Positions 1 through 6,245 of a stretch of DNA of 14,047 nt are shown here, in pieces. A program made the position numbers and the translations under genes. The stretch is from Hyphomicrobiales bacterium. GTDB taxonomy: Bacteria; Pseudomonadota; Alphaproteobacteria; Rhizobiales; Xanthobacteraceae. Below the pieces are notes generated by a model. That model worked only from the letters and a program-made list of their open reading frames with translations. It had not been told where the DNA came from and did no database searches. The stretch is taken from contig PKXB01000185.1 of the NCBI GenBank assembly GCA_003133345.1, positions 30,617 to 44,663 of the forward strand, given 5' to 3'. Numbering within the stretch: the first letter of the stretch is position 1; every line of letters begins with the position of its first letter.

Positions 1-74
1 GCGCAGACGACTTCGGGGCGGCACAAGGCAATTGCCTCGGCGGTGGCGTAGGAACCTTCGGTCTGCTTCAACAT
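1..74 (-). CDS. porA: 2-oxoacid:ferredoxin oxidoreductase alpha subunit, N-terminal fragment (runs off the left edge)
   Basis: Only the first 24 codons are in the window. The peptide starts MLKQTEGSYATAEAIALCRP, which resembles the N-terminus of the alpha (pyrimidine-domain) subunit of pyruvate/2-oxoacid:ferredoxin oxidoreductases, where an EGS...AEA..LCRPEV stretch precedes the YPI(S/T)PQT motif (that motif would lie outside the window). The enzyme oxidatively decarboxylates a 2-oxoacid to acyl-CoA and reduces ferredoxin, using thiamine pyrophosphate and Fe-S clusters in the cytoplasm. The ATG at 74 follows GAGGA by 7 nt and lies 10 nt after the stop of the gamma-subunit gene, so the two are surely co-transcribed. 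No delta (ferredoxin-like) gene lies between gamma and alpha; it may be further downstream, fused or absent. The 2-oxoacid specificity cannot be judged. Confidence 0.72.
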   Translation of the reverse strand, partial: MLKQTEGSYATAEAIALCRPEVVC

Positions 75-84
75 CGGATCTTCC

Positions 85-660
85 TCACGCCGCCGTCCTG
101 ATGCGGGCGGCAACGGCATCATGCGCCTCGGTGGCGGCGGCAATGTTGGCGTCGCCGATCTTTCCAGGGAACTCTTCACGGATGGCCTTGGCGACCGAAT
201 CGAGACGAACCATTCCGGTCAATGCCGCAAATGCGCCGAGTAGTGCCGCGTTCGGCACCGGTCGGCCAATATGCTTAAGCGCTAGTTCGGTCGCCGGCAC
301 CGTGACGGCATGGCCGGCCGGGAGCTTGGCTACGACCGCGTCAAGGTGGAGATCGCCAAAGCTCTGATTGGTATTGACGAGGAGATAGCCGGTGTCCTTA
401 AGGCCTTGGAAAACGTCAACCGCCTTGAACAGCGTCACGTCCTGGACGATCAACGCATCCGGCACGACGATAGGCTCACGCAACCGGATTTCCTTCGTAT
501 CGATCCGACAGAAGGAGACGACGGGAGCGCCCATGCGCTCGGAGCCAAAACTTGGAAAGGCCTGAGCGTGCTTATCCTCGAGGAACGCCGCGATGGAGAG
601 AACCGCCGCCGCCGTGACGACACCTTGGCCCCCACGTCCATGGATGCGGATTTGGAACAT
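85..660 (-). CDS. porG: 2-oxoacid:ferredoxin oxidoreductase gamma subunit
   Basis: A 191-aa protein of the usual size for a stand-alone gamma subunit of pyruvate/2-oxoacid:ferredoxin oxidoreductase. It opens with FQIRIHGRGGQGVVTAAAVL (GRGGQG at residues 8-13), the family hallmark, followed by a conserved FGSERMGAPV segment near residues 38-47. In this complex gamma packs against the alpha and beta catalytic subunits and completes the CoA-dependent acyl-CoA-forming, ferredoxin-reducing enzyme. Such enzymes are usually oxygen-sensitive, which fits the FNR/FixK-like promoter directly upstream. GAGGA 8 nt before the ATG supports the start. It is the first gene of a minus-strand operon, with alpha following after 10 nt. 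It could equally serve 2-oxoglutarate or another 2-oxoacid, so the symbol is family-level only. Confidence 0.9.
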   Translation of the reverse strand: MFQIRIHGRGGQGVVTAAAVLSIAAFLEDKHAQAFPSFGSERMGAPVVSFCRIDTKEIRLREPIVVPDALIVQDVTLFKAVDVFQGLKDTGYLLVNTNQSFGDLHLDAVVAKLPAGHAVTVPATELALKHIGRPVPNAALLGAFAALTGMVRLDSVAKAIREEFPGKIGDANIAAATEAHDAVAARIRTAA

Positions 661-679
661 CTACGAATCCTCGATCGAG

Positions 680-732
680 TAGCGGTAATATAGGGTCGCG
701 CGCGCGACGCCGTATTGATATGCCGCAATACG
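680..732 (-). promoter_or_regulatory. Class II FNR/FixK-type promoter of the ferredoxin oxidoreductase operon
   Basis: On the minus strand TTGCGGCATATCAA (728 to 715) fits the FNR/FixK2-type pattern TTG(A/C)-N6-(T/G)CAA. It sits inside a perfect 7-bp inverted repeat (cgtattg 711-717, caatacg 726-732). A -10 hexamer TATATT (692-687) follows after 22 nt. With a start point at 680 the box is centred at -41.5 and the -10 spans -12 to -7, exactly the class II activator geometry. The leader to the ATG at 660 would be about 20 nt and includes the ribosome binding site. No -35 is needed in this architecture. Start point and regulator are inferred. Confidence 0.62.
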
Positions 733-811
733 AATCTTGGTCGCCGCGGGCCCTTGGCACCGCCGCCGCCAGTCAACTCATTGATATAGCGTGACTTTGA
801 AGCTTAGCCGC

Positions 812-1096
812 TCAGGCCATTTGTCCGTCATCGACACCGCGATCGATTAAGTCACGCACCGATGCAAAAAGCTCGGCGTTGGGGCAAAATGCCGGCGGCT
901 TATCGATGGATTCCGGCGCGCGCATAAGCCAATCCTGGCAGGGTTGATCCGCGTTGCAGGACTGACAGGTGGTGACCGCGGAACGCAGGTCGCTTGCCAA
1001 GCGTCCATGGGCGAGCATCGAGGTGTCCAAGCCCAGCCGCTCGAGCATCTCGCACATATTTCGCCAGCGGTGGTCTGCGTCTTGAATGTTGGACAA
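812..1096 (-). CDS. DUF6455 family small four-cysteine protein
   Basis: A 94-aa cytoplasmic protein of unknown function, with no signal peptide or membrane segment. It has the DUF6455 layout: an N-terminal helix with MLERLGLD (residues 17-24), then cysteines C44-x2-C47-x5-C53 followed by a Trp-Leu, and a C-terminal FCPNAELF with C71. The four spaced cysteines could bind zinc or an Fe-S cluster; this is inference. The only sensible start is TTG at 1096, preceded by a GGGGGAAGG stretch. An in-phase ATG at residue 14 lacks a ribosome binding site and would remove part of the conserved helix, and the nearby ATG at 1109 is out of frame. It has its own promoter with an FNR/FixK-type box, so it is probably made at low oxygen. 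It is flanked by a TctC gene upstream and porG downstream, both on the same strand but with gaps of 119 and 151 nt. Confidence 0.82.
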   Translation of the reverse strand: MSNIQDADHRWRNMCEMLERLGLDTSMLAHGRLASDLRSAVTTCQSCNADQPCQDWLMRAPESIDKPPAFCPNAELFASVRDLIDRGVDDGQMA

Positions 1097-1134
1097 GACC
1101 TTCCCCCATGCGAAATCGGTTTTAGAGAGCGCGC

Positions 1135-1183
1135 GTATGGTAGAATAATCAAATGGCGGGGGATCGCTTTTGATCTAGCGCAA
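1135..1183 (-). promoter_or_regulatory. Class II FNR/FixK-type promoter of the DUF6455 gene
   Basis: On the minus strand TTGCGCTAGATCAA (1183 to 1170) has the same half-sites, TTGCG and ATCAA with a 4-nt centre, as the box upstream of porG. A -10-like TATTCT (1147-1142) again follows after exactly 22 nt, putting the box centre at -41.5 for a start point at 1135. The leader to the TTG start at 1096 would be 39 nt. The -10 is weaker (4 of 6) than that of porG. Repetition of the same box and spacing within 500 bases is the main support. Confidence 0.58.
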
Positions 1184-1215
1184 ACTCTGTGCGGATGTGA
1201 TTTTTGGAAACGACG

Positions 1216-2220
1216 TCACTTCTCCGCAAGACCGGCGCGTTCCGCCACCTTCCGCCACAGGGCGAGCTCGGACTTCAGTCTGGCGCGCAGATAATCGCGA
1301 CCCTCGGGCGCCGTGCGGAAGCCGGCTTTTAACATACGATCACTCACGTCCGGCCGCTTCATGATGGCGACGATTTCCTTTTCCAGGCGAGCGAGGATCG
1401 ATTCGGGTGTGCCTGCCGGTGCGAGGACAATCTGCACGGTTTCGGACGCGGCGTCCTTGATGCCGGCTTTTTCAATCGTCGGAACATTTGGAAGTTCGGG
1501 CCACGGTTCCTTGCCAGTCTGAAGAAGCGCGCGGACGCTGCCAGCATTGATATGGCCCATCACGCCGGCGACCGTGACCGCGGTAATATCGGTCGTCCCT
1601 TGCATCATCGCCGTGACGGCGGGGCCTAAGCCTGAAAATGGGACGTGAACAAGCTTTATGTCCGCGCTCGCCATCAACAACTCCATCGCCATATGCGGAG
1701 TGCTGCCGACGCCGGGGGTGCCGAAATTGAGCTTGCCAGGCTGTTGTTTCGCCTTGGCGATCAGATCGCCGATGCTCTCAATGCCGGATTTTGAGTTGGT
1801 CAGTATGACGTTAGGCGACGCGCCCAGATAGGCAACCGGCTCGAAATCTTTCACCAGATCGTACGGCACCTTGCGCAAGCTGGGATTGACCAATGCAGAA
1901 CCGGAGGCAACGAGCAGCGTATAGCCATCCGGCGACGCGTGGGCGGCCGCGTCGACACCTATATTTCCGTTGGCGCCTGGGCGATTCACAACAATCACGC
2001 TTTGGCCAAGGATCGGCGAGAGCTCGTAGGCGATGAGACGGCCGAGTAAGTCGTTCGCGCCGCCTGGGGCGAAATGAACGATGATCGTAATCGTTCGCTC
2101 GGGCCAAGCGGCTCGCGCCGCCGTGCCGGCGAACATACTCATGAGACCGATAACGATTGCTGCAAATGCCCTGCCGGCAGGACGCCAAATGAAGTCGCCC
2201 GATACGATTTTCAATGACAT
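1216..2220 (-). CDS. TctC/Bug-family periplasmic solute-binding protein (first of a tandem pair)
   Basis: A 334-aa tripartite tricarboxylate transporter substrate-binding protein (TctC, Bug family). These periplasmic proteins bind carboxylates or related small acids and hand them to a TctA/TctB membrane pair, or act as sensors. The N-terminus has a Sec signal peptide, with the hydrophobic core about residues 18-32 and predicted cleavage after TAARA at 37. The mature protein starts AWPERTITIIV. Family marks follow: HFAPGGANDLLGRL, NRPGANGNIG, DGYTLLVAS, GTPGVGSTPHMAMELL, HVPFSGLGPA and APAGTP. GGAG 9 nt before the ATG supports the start. It lies 65 nt downstream of a clear paralogue on the same strand, suggesting co-transcription and local duplication. 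No membrane components are in the window, so the ligand and partner are unknown. Confidence 0.92.
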   Translation of the reverse strand: MSLKIVSGDFIWRPAGRAFAAIVIGLMSMFAGTAARAAWPERTITIIVHFAPGGANDLLGRLIAYELSPILGQSVIVVNRPGANGNIGVDAAAHASPDGYTLLVASGSALVNPSLRKVPYDLVKDFEPVAYLGASPNVILTNSKSGIESIGDLIAKAKQQPGKLNFGTPGVGSTPHMAMELLMASADIKLVHVPFSGLGPAVTAMMQGTTDITAVTVAGVMGHINAGSVRALLQTGKEPWPELPNVPTIEKAGIKDAASETVQIVLAPAGTPESILARLEKEIVAIMKRPDVSDRMLKAGFRTAPEGRDYLRARLKSELALWRKVAERAGLAEK

Positions 2221-2285
2221 GGCCGCTTCTCCAAATTCCTCTCAATTTTTTCGCGTATGATTGCCGCTGAGGCGCGGCCCGCGGC

Positions 2286-3260
2286 TCATTCGGCCTTGAG
2301 ACCGGCGCGTTCGACCAATTCCTTCCACATCGGCACTTCGCGCGCGATGCGGGCGCGCAACTGATCGGGGCCTTCAAATTTAACCGCGAAGCTCGCCGTG
2401 AGCATACGCTCGCGCACGTCGGGCTTGTTCATTATCGCGAGGACTTCCTTGGCGAGCCGGTCGATGATCGGCTGCGGCGTGCCGGCCGGCGCCAGCAGCA
2501 TCTGCGTCGTCTCCACCACAGCATTGGGAATGCCGGCCTGTTCCATGGTCGGAACGTCAGGCAGATCGGGCCAACGCTCCTGGCCCGTTTGGACCAAGGC
2601 TTTGAGAGCTCCCGATTTGATGAATCCAATCAGGCCGGCGATGTTCACAGAACCGACATCGGTGGTGCCCGCGATCGCCGCCTGCGCGGCCGGCGCCGCG
2701 CCCGAATAGGGCACGTGGATGAGCTTGGTATTGGTGCGCAGTTCCAACAATTCCATGGCGAGCTGCGAGACGCTGCCCACGCCGGGGCTGGAAAAAGTTT
2801 TGCCCGGCTCGGTTTTCGCCTTGGCGATCAGATCCTGGATCGACGCGATGCCGGAGGCCGGCCGCGTCAGGATGACGTTGGGCGATGCGCCTAGATAGGC
2901 GACCGGGGCAAAATCCTTGACCTCATAGCCCGACTTGCGGATGCTCGGATTGATCAGCACCACGCCGGAAGCGACGACCAGCGTGTAGCCGTCGGGCGTG
3001 GCCCGCGCCGCGGCGCTCAGGCCGATATTGCCGTTGGCGCCCGGACGGTTTTCAACGATCACGGCTTGCTTGAGTACCGCCCCGAGTTCGCTAGCGATCA
3101 GGCGGGCAAGCAAATCGTTCGATCCGCCGGGCGCGAAGTGGGCGATGATGGTGATCGTGCGTTCCGGCCATGCCGCGCGCACGGGACCGCTGCCGACCGA
3201 CAAAACCATTACCGCGGCGACGGCGGCGATTAAAAACCGTTCACACACTCGCCTCAACAT
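2286..3260 (-). CDS. TctC/Bug-family periplasmic solute-binding protein (second of a tandem pair)
   Basis: A 324-aa TctC-type binding protein, paralogous to its downstream neighbour: both mature forms begin AWPERTITII and share HFAPGG.NDLL.RLIA, ENRPGANGNIG/VNRPGANGNIG and AYLGASPNVILT. The frame is open upstream to 3461, but the ATG at 3260 is preferred. It is followed at once by a typical Sec signal (MLRRVCERFLIAAVAAVMV, cleavage after PVRA at about residue 29), and GGGGGA lies about 9 nt upstream. The longer form would bury the signal peptide 67 residues into the protein. It is probably first in a two-gene unit with the other TctC gene and is divergent from the CoA-transferase across a 194-bp region with inverted repeats. 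The ligand is not deducible. Confidence 0.92.
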   Translation of the reverse strand: MLRRVCERFLIAAVAAVMVLSVGSGPVRAAWPERTITIIAHFAPGGSNDLLARLIASELGAVLKQAVIVENRPGANGNIGLSAAARATPDGYTLVVASGVVLINPSIRKSGYEVKDFAPVAYLGASPNVILTRPASGIASIQDLIAKAKTEPGKTFSSPGVGSVSQLAMELLELRTNTKLIHVPYSGAAPAAQAAIAGTTDVGSVNIAGLIGFIKSGALKALVQTGQERWPDLPDVPTMEQAGIPNAVVETTQMLLAPAGTPQPIIDRLAKEVLAIMNKPDVRERMLTASFAVKFEGPDQLRARIAREVPMWKELVERAGLKAE

Positions 3261-3454
3261 GGCTCGTTCCCCCACCGGTTCTATGTTCTCCGGTTCACCG
3301 GAGTTCGACAGCACGTTGAGTGAAACACTTCGGCAAGCACGGAGCAAGGCGCGCACGCCGTCCATGTTCACATGGCGGACACGTTGCGTGGCTCCGTCGC
3401 TTGTCGATATAGTGAGGACATCATTCGCAAATTCGCGCTGGCAAGGAAACGTCA
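3261..3454. promoter_or_regulatory. Divergent promoter region with two inverted repeats (TctC pair / CoA-transferase)
   Basis: This 194-bp gap holds the start regions of two divergent units. CTCCGGTTCACCGGAG (3288-3303) is a perfect 6-bp inverted repeat around TTCA, about 28 nt before the TctC ATG. CCATGTTCACATGG (3362-3375) is a perfect 5-bp inverted repeat around the same TTCA; the centres are 73 bp apart, about seven helical turns. CCGGTTC also occurs as a direct repeat at 3275-3281 and 3290-3296. A weak plus-strand promoter candidate is TTGCGT (3384-3389), 18 nt, TATAGT (3408-3413), immediately downstream of the second repeat. No clear minus-strand promoter is visible. Regulator binding is inference. 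Confidence 0.4.
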
Positions 3455-4678
3455 ATGGCAAAGCCGCTCGCCGGCATCAAGGTTATCGAGCTGGCCAATT
3501 TCATCGCCGGTCCGCTGTGCGGAACGCTGCTTGCCGACATGGGGGCGGATGTTATCAAAGTCGAGCCGCCGAAAGGCGATATGAGCCGGGCGACGCCGCC
3601 AATCCGCAATGGCGAAAGCATCAGCTTCGTCGCGCTCAACCGCAACAAGCGCAGCCTCGTGCTCGATCTCAAGCGGCCGGAAGCGATAGAAATTCTGCTC
3701 AAGCTTGCGGCGCAATCCGACGTCTTTGTCGAAGCCTACCGCCCGGGCGCGCTGGAGAAGCTCGGACTCGGTGGCGCCCATGTAAAGGCCGTCAATCCCC
3801 GCATCGTCTACACGTCCGTTTCCGGCTTTGGTCAAAGCGGACCCTATCGTCGTCGCGCCGGCGTCAACCTGATCATCGAGGCGTTCTCCGGCATGTTGTC
3901 GGTGACCGGCGAGCCGGGAAAAATGCCGATGCGGCCTGGCGTGCAGACGGCCGACGTCTTCGGCGCGCTGTTCGCGACCTATGCCACGTTGGCGGCGCTC
4001 GTGGGCACCGGCCGTACCGGCGAGGGCTTCATCGCCGACGTGTCTCTGGTCGAGACATCGATTGCAGCGGCGGCCTGGGAGGCGGCCGATTATCTCGAGA
4101 CCGGTAAGGTCCCGCAGCCGCTCGGCAACAAGCATCGGCTCAATGCGCCGTACCAGTTGTTCGCGACCAAAGACGGCCGCTACCTCGCGATCGGCACGCC
4201 GAACGACCAGTTGTTCGCCAATCTAATGACGGTGCTCGGCCTGCATGAGCACATCGGCGATCCACGTTTCGTGTCCTATTCCAGCCGCAAGGCCAATGAA
4301 GATGCGCTTCTTGTTCTGGTCGAACCGGCCGTGTGCGCGCGCGATTCCAAGGAGATCGAAGCCGCTTTGATGGCGGCGGGGGTGCCGAGCGCCTGCGTCA
4401 ACAATTACAAGGAAGTGTTCGACGACCCGCAAATCATCGCCCGCGGCGTGGTGAAGGACATCGAACATCCCCGCCTCGGCCACATGCGCGCCGTGCGCAA
4501 TCCGATTTTGCTCGACCACGATGGCCCCACCATCGATCGCCACGCCCCCATGCTGGGCGAGCATTCCGAAGAAATCCTGCGCCAGCTCGGCTATTCGGCT
4601 GAGACCATCGGGGAGTTCATCGCCGCCGGCGTAACGCGCAATGCGCAGCCGAGATCGGCGGTCCAAGCCGCCGAATAA
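3455..4678 (+). CDS. Class III (CaiB/BaiF, formyl-CoA transferase type) CoA-transferase
   Basis: A 407-aa cytoplasmic enzyme of the usual family length. Family III CoA-transferases move CoA from an acyl-CoA donor to a free carboxylate through an aspartyl-CoA anhydride. The N-terminus PLAGIKVIELANFIAGPLCG, then LADMGADVIKVEPPKGD (residues 27-42), LNRNKRSLVLDLK (61-73) and the VSGFGQSGPY glycine loop (122-131) are diagnostic. D167 in TADVFGALFA aligns with the catalytic aspartate (D169 in formyl-CoA transferase). AAGGA precedes the ATG by 7 nt. It is transcribed alone, divergent from the TctC pair, and ends 6 nt from the convergent DUF35 gene. A likely role is activating the imported acid to its CoA thioester for the thiolase-like or BKACE enzymes nearby; donor and acceptor are unknown. 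It could also be racemase-like, since the fold is shared. Confidence 0.93.
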   Translation: MAKPLAGIKVIELANFIAGPLCGTLLADMGADVIKVEPPKGDMSRATPPIRNGESISFVALNRNKRSLVLDLKRPEAIEILLKLAAQSDVFVEAYRPGALEKLGLGGAHVKAVNPRIVYTSVSGFGQSGPYRRRAGVNLIIEAFSGMLSVTGEPGKMPMRPGVQTADVFGALFATYATLAALVGTGRTGEGFIADVSLVETSIAAAAWEAADYLETGKVPQPLGNKHRLNAPYQLFATKDGRYLAIGTPNDQLFANLMTVLGLHEHIGDPRFVSYSSRKANEDALLVLVEPAVCARDSKEIEAALMAAGVPSACVNNYKEVFDDPQIIARGVVKDIEHPRLGHMRAVRNPILLDHDGPTIDRHAPMLGEHSEEILRQLGYSAETIGEFIAAGVTRNAQPRSAVQAAE

Positions 4679-4684
4679 CGAGTA

Positions 4685-4999
4685 TTACGGCACGGCCTTG
4701 GCGGCGCCGAACGGCGCGTTACCCTCCTCGAACAATTCGATCACCGTCCCCGGCCCTGACTCGTCACGCAGGCCGACGGTGATCCGTGGTCCGTTGACGG
4801 TGCGCACGCTGGCGAGACGCCGCGGCGCCCAGTCGGTCTGGCCGAGCACGTGGCGGATGACCGTGATTTCCTCGACTACGCCCTCAATGACGCGGTCCGG
4901 CACAAAATCGTGTGTATGGCAGCGCGAACAAAGCAGCCGCTCGGGAAAATATCCGGTGCCGCAAGTCCGGCACCGCCATATGCCGACACCTGCGCTCAT
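4685..4999 (-). CDS. DUF35 zinc-ribbon / OB-fold acyl-CoA-associated protein
   Basis: A 104-aa protein with a rubredoxin-like zinc ribbon, C10-x2-C13 and C24-x2-C27, followed by an OB-fold domain from about residue 36 to the end. This is the DUF35 architecture. Proteins of this family (such as ChsH2 in steroid degradation and the HMG-CoA synthase/thiolase bridging protein of archaea) pair with a thiolase-fold partner and bind acyl-CoA. Its start overlaps the stop of the upstream thiolase-like gene by four bases (ATGA), so translation is coupled and the two products very likely form a complex. At 104 residues it is slightly short for the family. The 3' end lies only 6 nt from the convergent CoA-transferase, with no room for a separate terminator. 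Confidence 0.88.
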   Translation of the reverse strand: MSAGVGIWRCRTCGTGYFPERLLCSRCHTHDFVPDRVIEGVVEEITVIRHVLGQTDWAPRRLASVRTVNGPRITVGLRDESGPGTVIELFEEGNAPFGAAKAVP

Positions 5000-6150
5000 T
5001 CCATGCGCTCCAAGATGGCCGCCGCGGCGGTCCCGCCATAGCGATAAAGCGTCATGCCGTAGCCGGTCGTCACCGCGCGCCGCGCACCTTTCACCTGACG
5101 CTCGCCAGCGCGATGCTGAAGCTGCAGCACCGCTTCGGAGATCCCATTGAGCCCGCCGGCCGGTCCACCGGGCTGACCGGCCGACATCATCCCGCCCCAG
5201 GTGTTGATCGGCTTGCGGCGCTCGCCGATCTCGCGGCGGGCATAGGTCGCGAGGTCGTGATCCGGGATCATCCCGAGATCGTTGAGTTGCGCCAGCACCA
5301 TGGCGGGATAATCGTCGTAGATGCTGGCAACATCGATGTCATCCGGGCGCACGCCGACGGTTTGCCACAGGTCCTCGGCAAAGGTGCTGATGCCGGTCTG
5401 CAGTCCATCGCCCTCCTGGTTGTCGTAGTTGAAACTGTTGCGGATGGCGCGCACCCGCACCGGTGCACGCCCGCGCGGGCAGCGGTCGGGATGAGCGATG
5501 ATGATCGCCTGGGCGCCAGCGACGACGGGAACGCAATCGTAGCGGGTCAGCGGATCGGCCACCATCGGCGCGGCGAGGTATTCCTCCATGGTCAGCGGCG
5601 CGCGGTAGACCGCGAACGGGTTCTTCGCCGCCCAAGCGCGTTGCGCGATCGCCATATGGCCGTAGTCGGACTTGGTCAGGCCGTATTTGTTCATCTGCCT
5701 TGTGGTCACCAGCGAATAGACGCCATTCGGGCCGCCGTGACCCAGCGGCGCGAGGTGTTCGCGCGTTGCGATGTTGTAATTTGCGGCGATCTTGGCGTAA
5801 CCGCCCAGCCCGGTCGCATCGCCCGCCACCACGAGAATTGGCGAGGCCGCGCCGGTCTCGACCCCGCGCAACGCGTGTCCGAGCATGTTCATCGCCGACG
5901 AGCCGCCGTTGGTGTCCTGCAGCAGCCAGCGCAGCGACAGGCCGAGACGCCAGGCGAGATCGACGGCGGCATCGGGCGCCAGCGAAAACGACGTCACCGC
6001 CATGCCCTGGATTTCGCTGGCATCGATTTGCGCGTCCTGCAATGCTGCAACGACCGCGTCGCGGATGAAAGTGTGTGTCGATTGTCCTGGTTGCGGACGC
6101 CGAACATAGGCCGACTGTCCGACGCCGATGATGGCAGCATTCATGGACAT
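4996..6150 (-). CDS. Thiolase-fold protein of the SCP2/lipid-transfer (Ltp) type, lacking the nucleophilic cysteine
   Basis: A 384-aa thiolase superfamily protein beginning MNAAIIGVGQSAYVRR. Where true thiolases have the acylated cysteine it reads QDTNGGSSAMNML (residues 78-90), with no Cys, and the C-terminal motif that normally reads GGxxxxGHPxG is GGMMSAGQPGG (319-329), so the histidine is replaced by Gln. It keeps SCP2-type features: ASIYDDYPAMVLAQLNDLG (275-293) and TTGYGMTLYRYGG (361-373). A classical Claisen condensation or thiolysis is therefore unlikely. The closest precedent is the Ltp2-type retro-aldolase that works with a DUF35 protein on beta-hydroxyacyl-CoA, which matches the coupled DUF35 gene downstream. 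Y278 and Y364 could be the catalytic tyrosines. The ATG at 6150 has a modest GGAA upstream. The start region faces the Gfo/Idh/MocA gene. Confidence 0.88.
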   Translation of the reverse strand: MSMNAAIIGVGQSAYVRRPQPGQSTHTFIRDAVVAALQDAQIDASEIQGMAVTSFSLAPDAAVDLAWRLGLSLRWLLQDTNGGSSAMNMLGHALRGVETGAASPILVVAGDATGLGGYAKIAANYNIATREHLAPLGHGGPNGVYSLVTTRQMNKYGLTKSDYGHMAIAQRAWAAKNPFAVYRAPLTMEEYLAAPMVADPLTRYDCVPVVAGAQAIIIAHPDRCPRGRAPVRVRAIRNSFNYDNQEGDGLQTGISTFAEDLWQTVGVRPDDIDVASIYDDYPAMVLAQLNDLGMIPDHDLATYARREIGERRKPINTWGGMMSAGQPGGPAGGLNGISEAVLQLQHRAGERQVKGARRAVTTGYGMTLYRYGGTAAAAILERME

Positions 6151-6163
6151 CGTAATTCCGGGT

Positions 6164-6237
6164 GGCTGAGCTTCACGGCAAAAATAGTTGTAGTGGACAC
6201 GACATCACGTTAGCATTTCCGCGCCGTGAAGCCAGCC
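6164..6237. repeat. 15-bp inverted repeat bracketing the thiolase/Gfo divergent promoter region
   Basis: The left arm at 6164-6179 (ggctg, a, gcttcacggc) is the reverse complement of the right arm at 6223-6237 (gccgtgaagccagcc), except for one bulged A at 6169. Fifteen paired bases include an uninterrupted 10-bp block. The 43-nt interior is AT-richer than its surroundings and holds a weak plus-strand promoter candidate, TTGTAG (6188-6193), 17 nt, TAGCAT (6211-6216). That would place the start point at the edge of the right arm. The element fills most of the 95-bp gap between the thiolase-like gene and the Gfo/Idh/MocA gene. It may be a pair of operators or a cruciform/hairpin element; no target-site duplication is visible. 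Confidence 0.5.
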
Positions 6238-6245
6238 CGCAAAAC

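Noticed and set aside
3261-3461. N-terminal extension of the second TctC gene to 3461.
   Set aside because: It would place a perfect Sec signal peptide 67 residues inside the protein and run through the divergent promoter region; the ATG at 3260 has a ribosome binding site.
2998-4107. A 369-codon plus-strand frame spanning the TctC gene end and the CoA-transferase.
   Set aside because: It crosses an antisense region, a promoter region and a wrong frame of the CoA-transferase, with no recognisable protein in it.
4700-4725. GC-rich hairpin (GCGCC-GAAC-GGCGC) near the convergent ends of the CoA-transferase and DUF35 genes as a terminator.
   Set aside because: It lies inside the DUF35 coding end, has no T run, and such short GC palindromes are common at this base composition.
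4912-6213. A 433-codon open frame on the plus strand.
   Set aside because: It is antisense to the thiolase-like gene, has no family motifs, is rich in Arg/His/Asp as expected of GC-rich antisense frames, and lacks a ribosome binding site.
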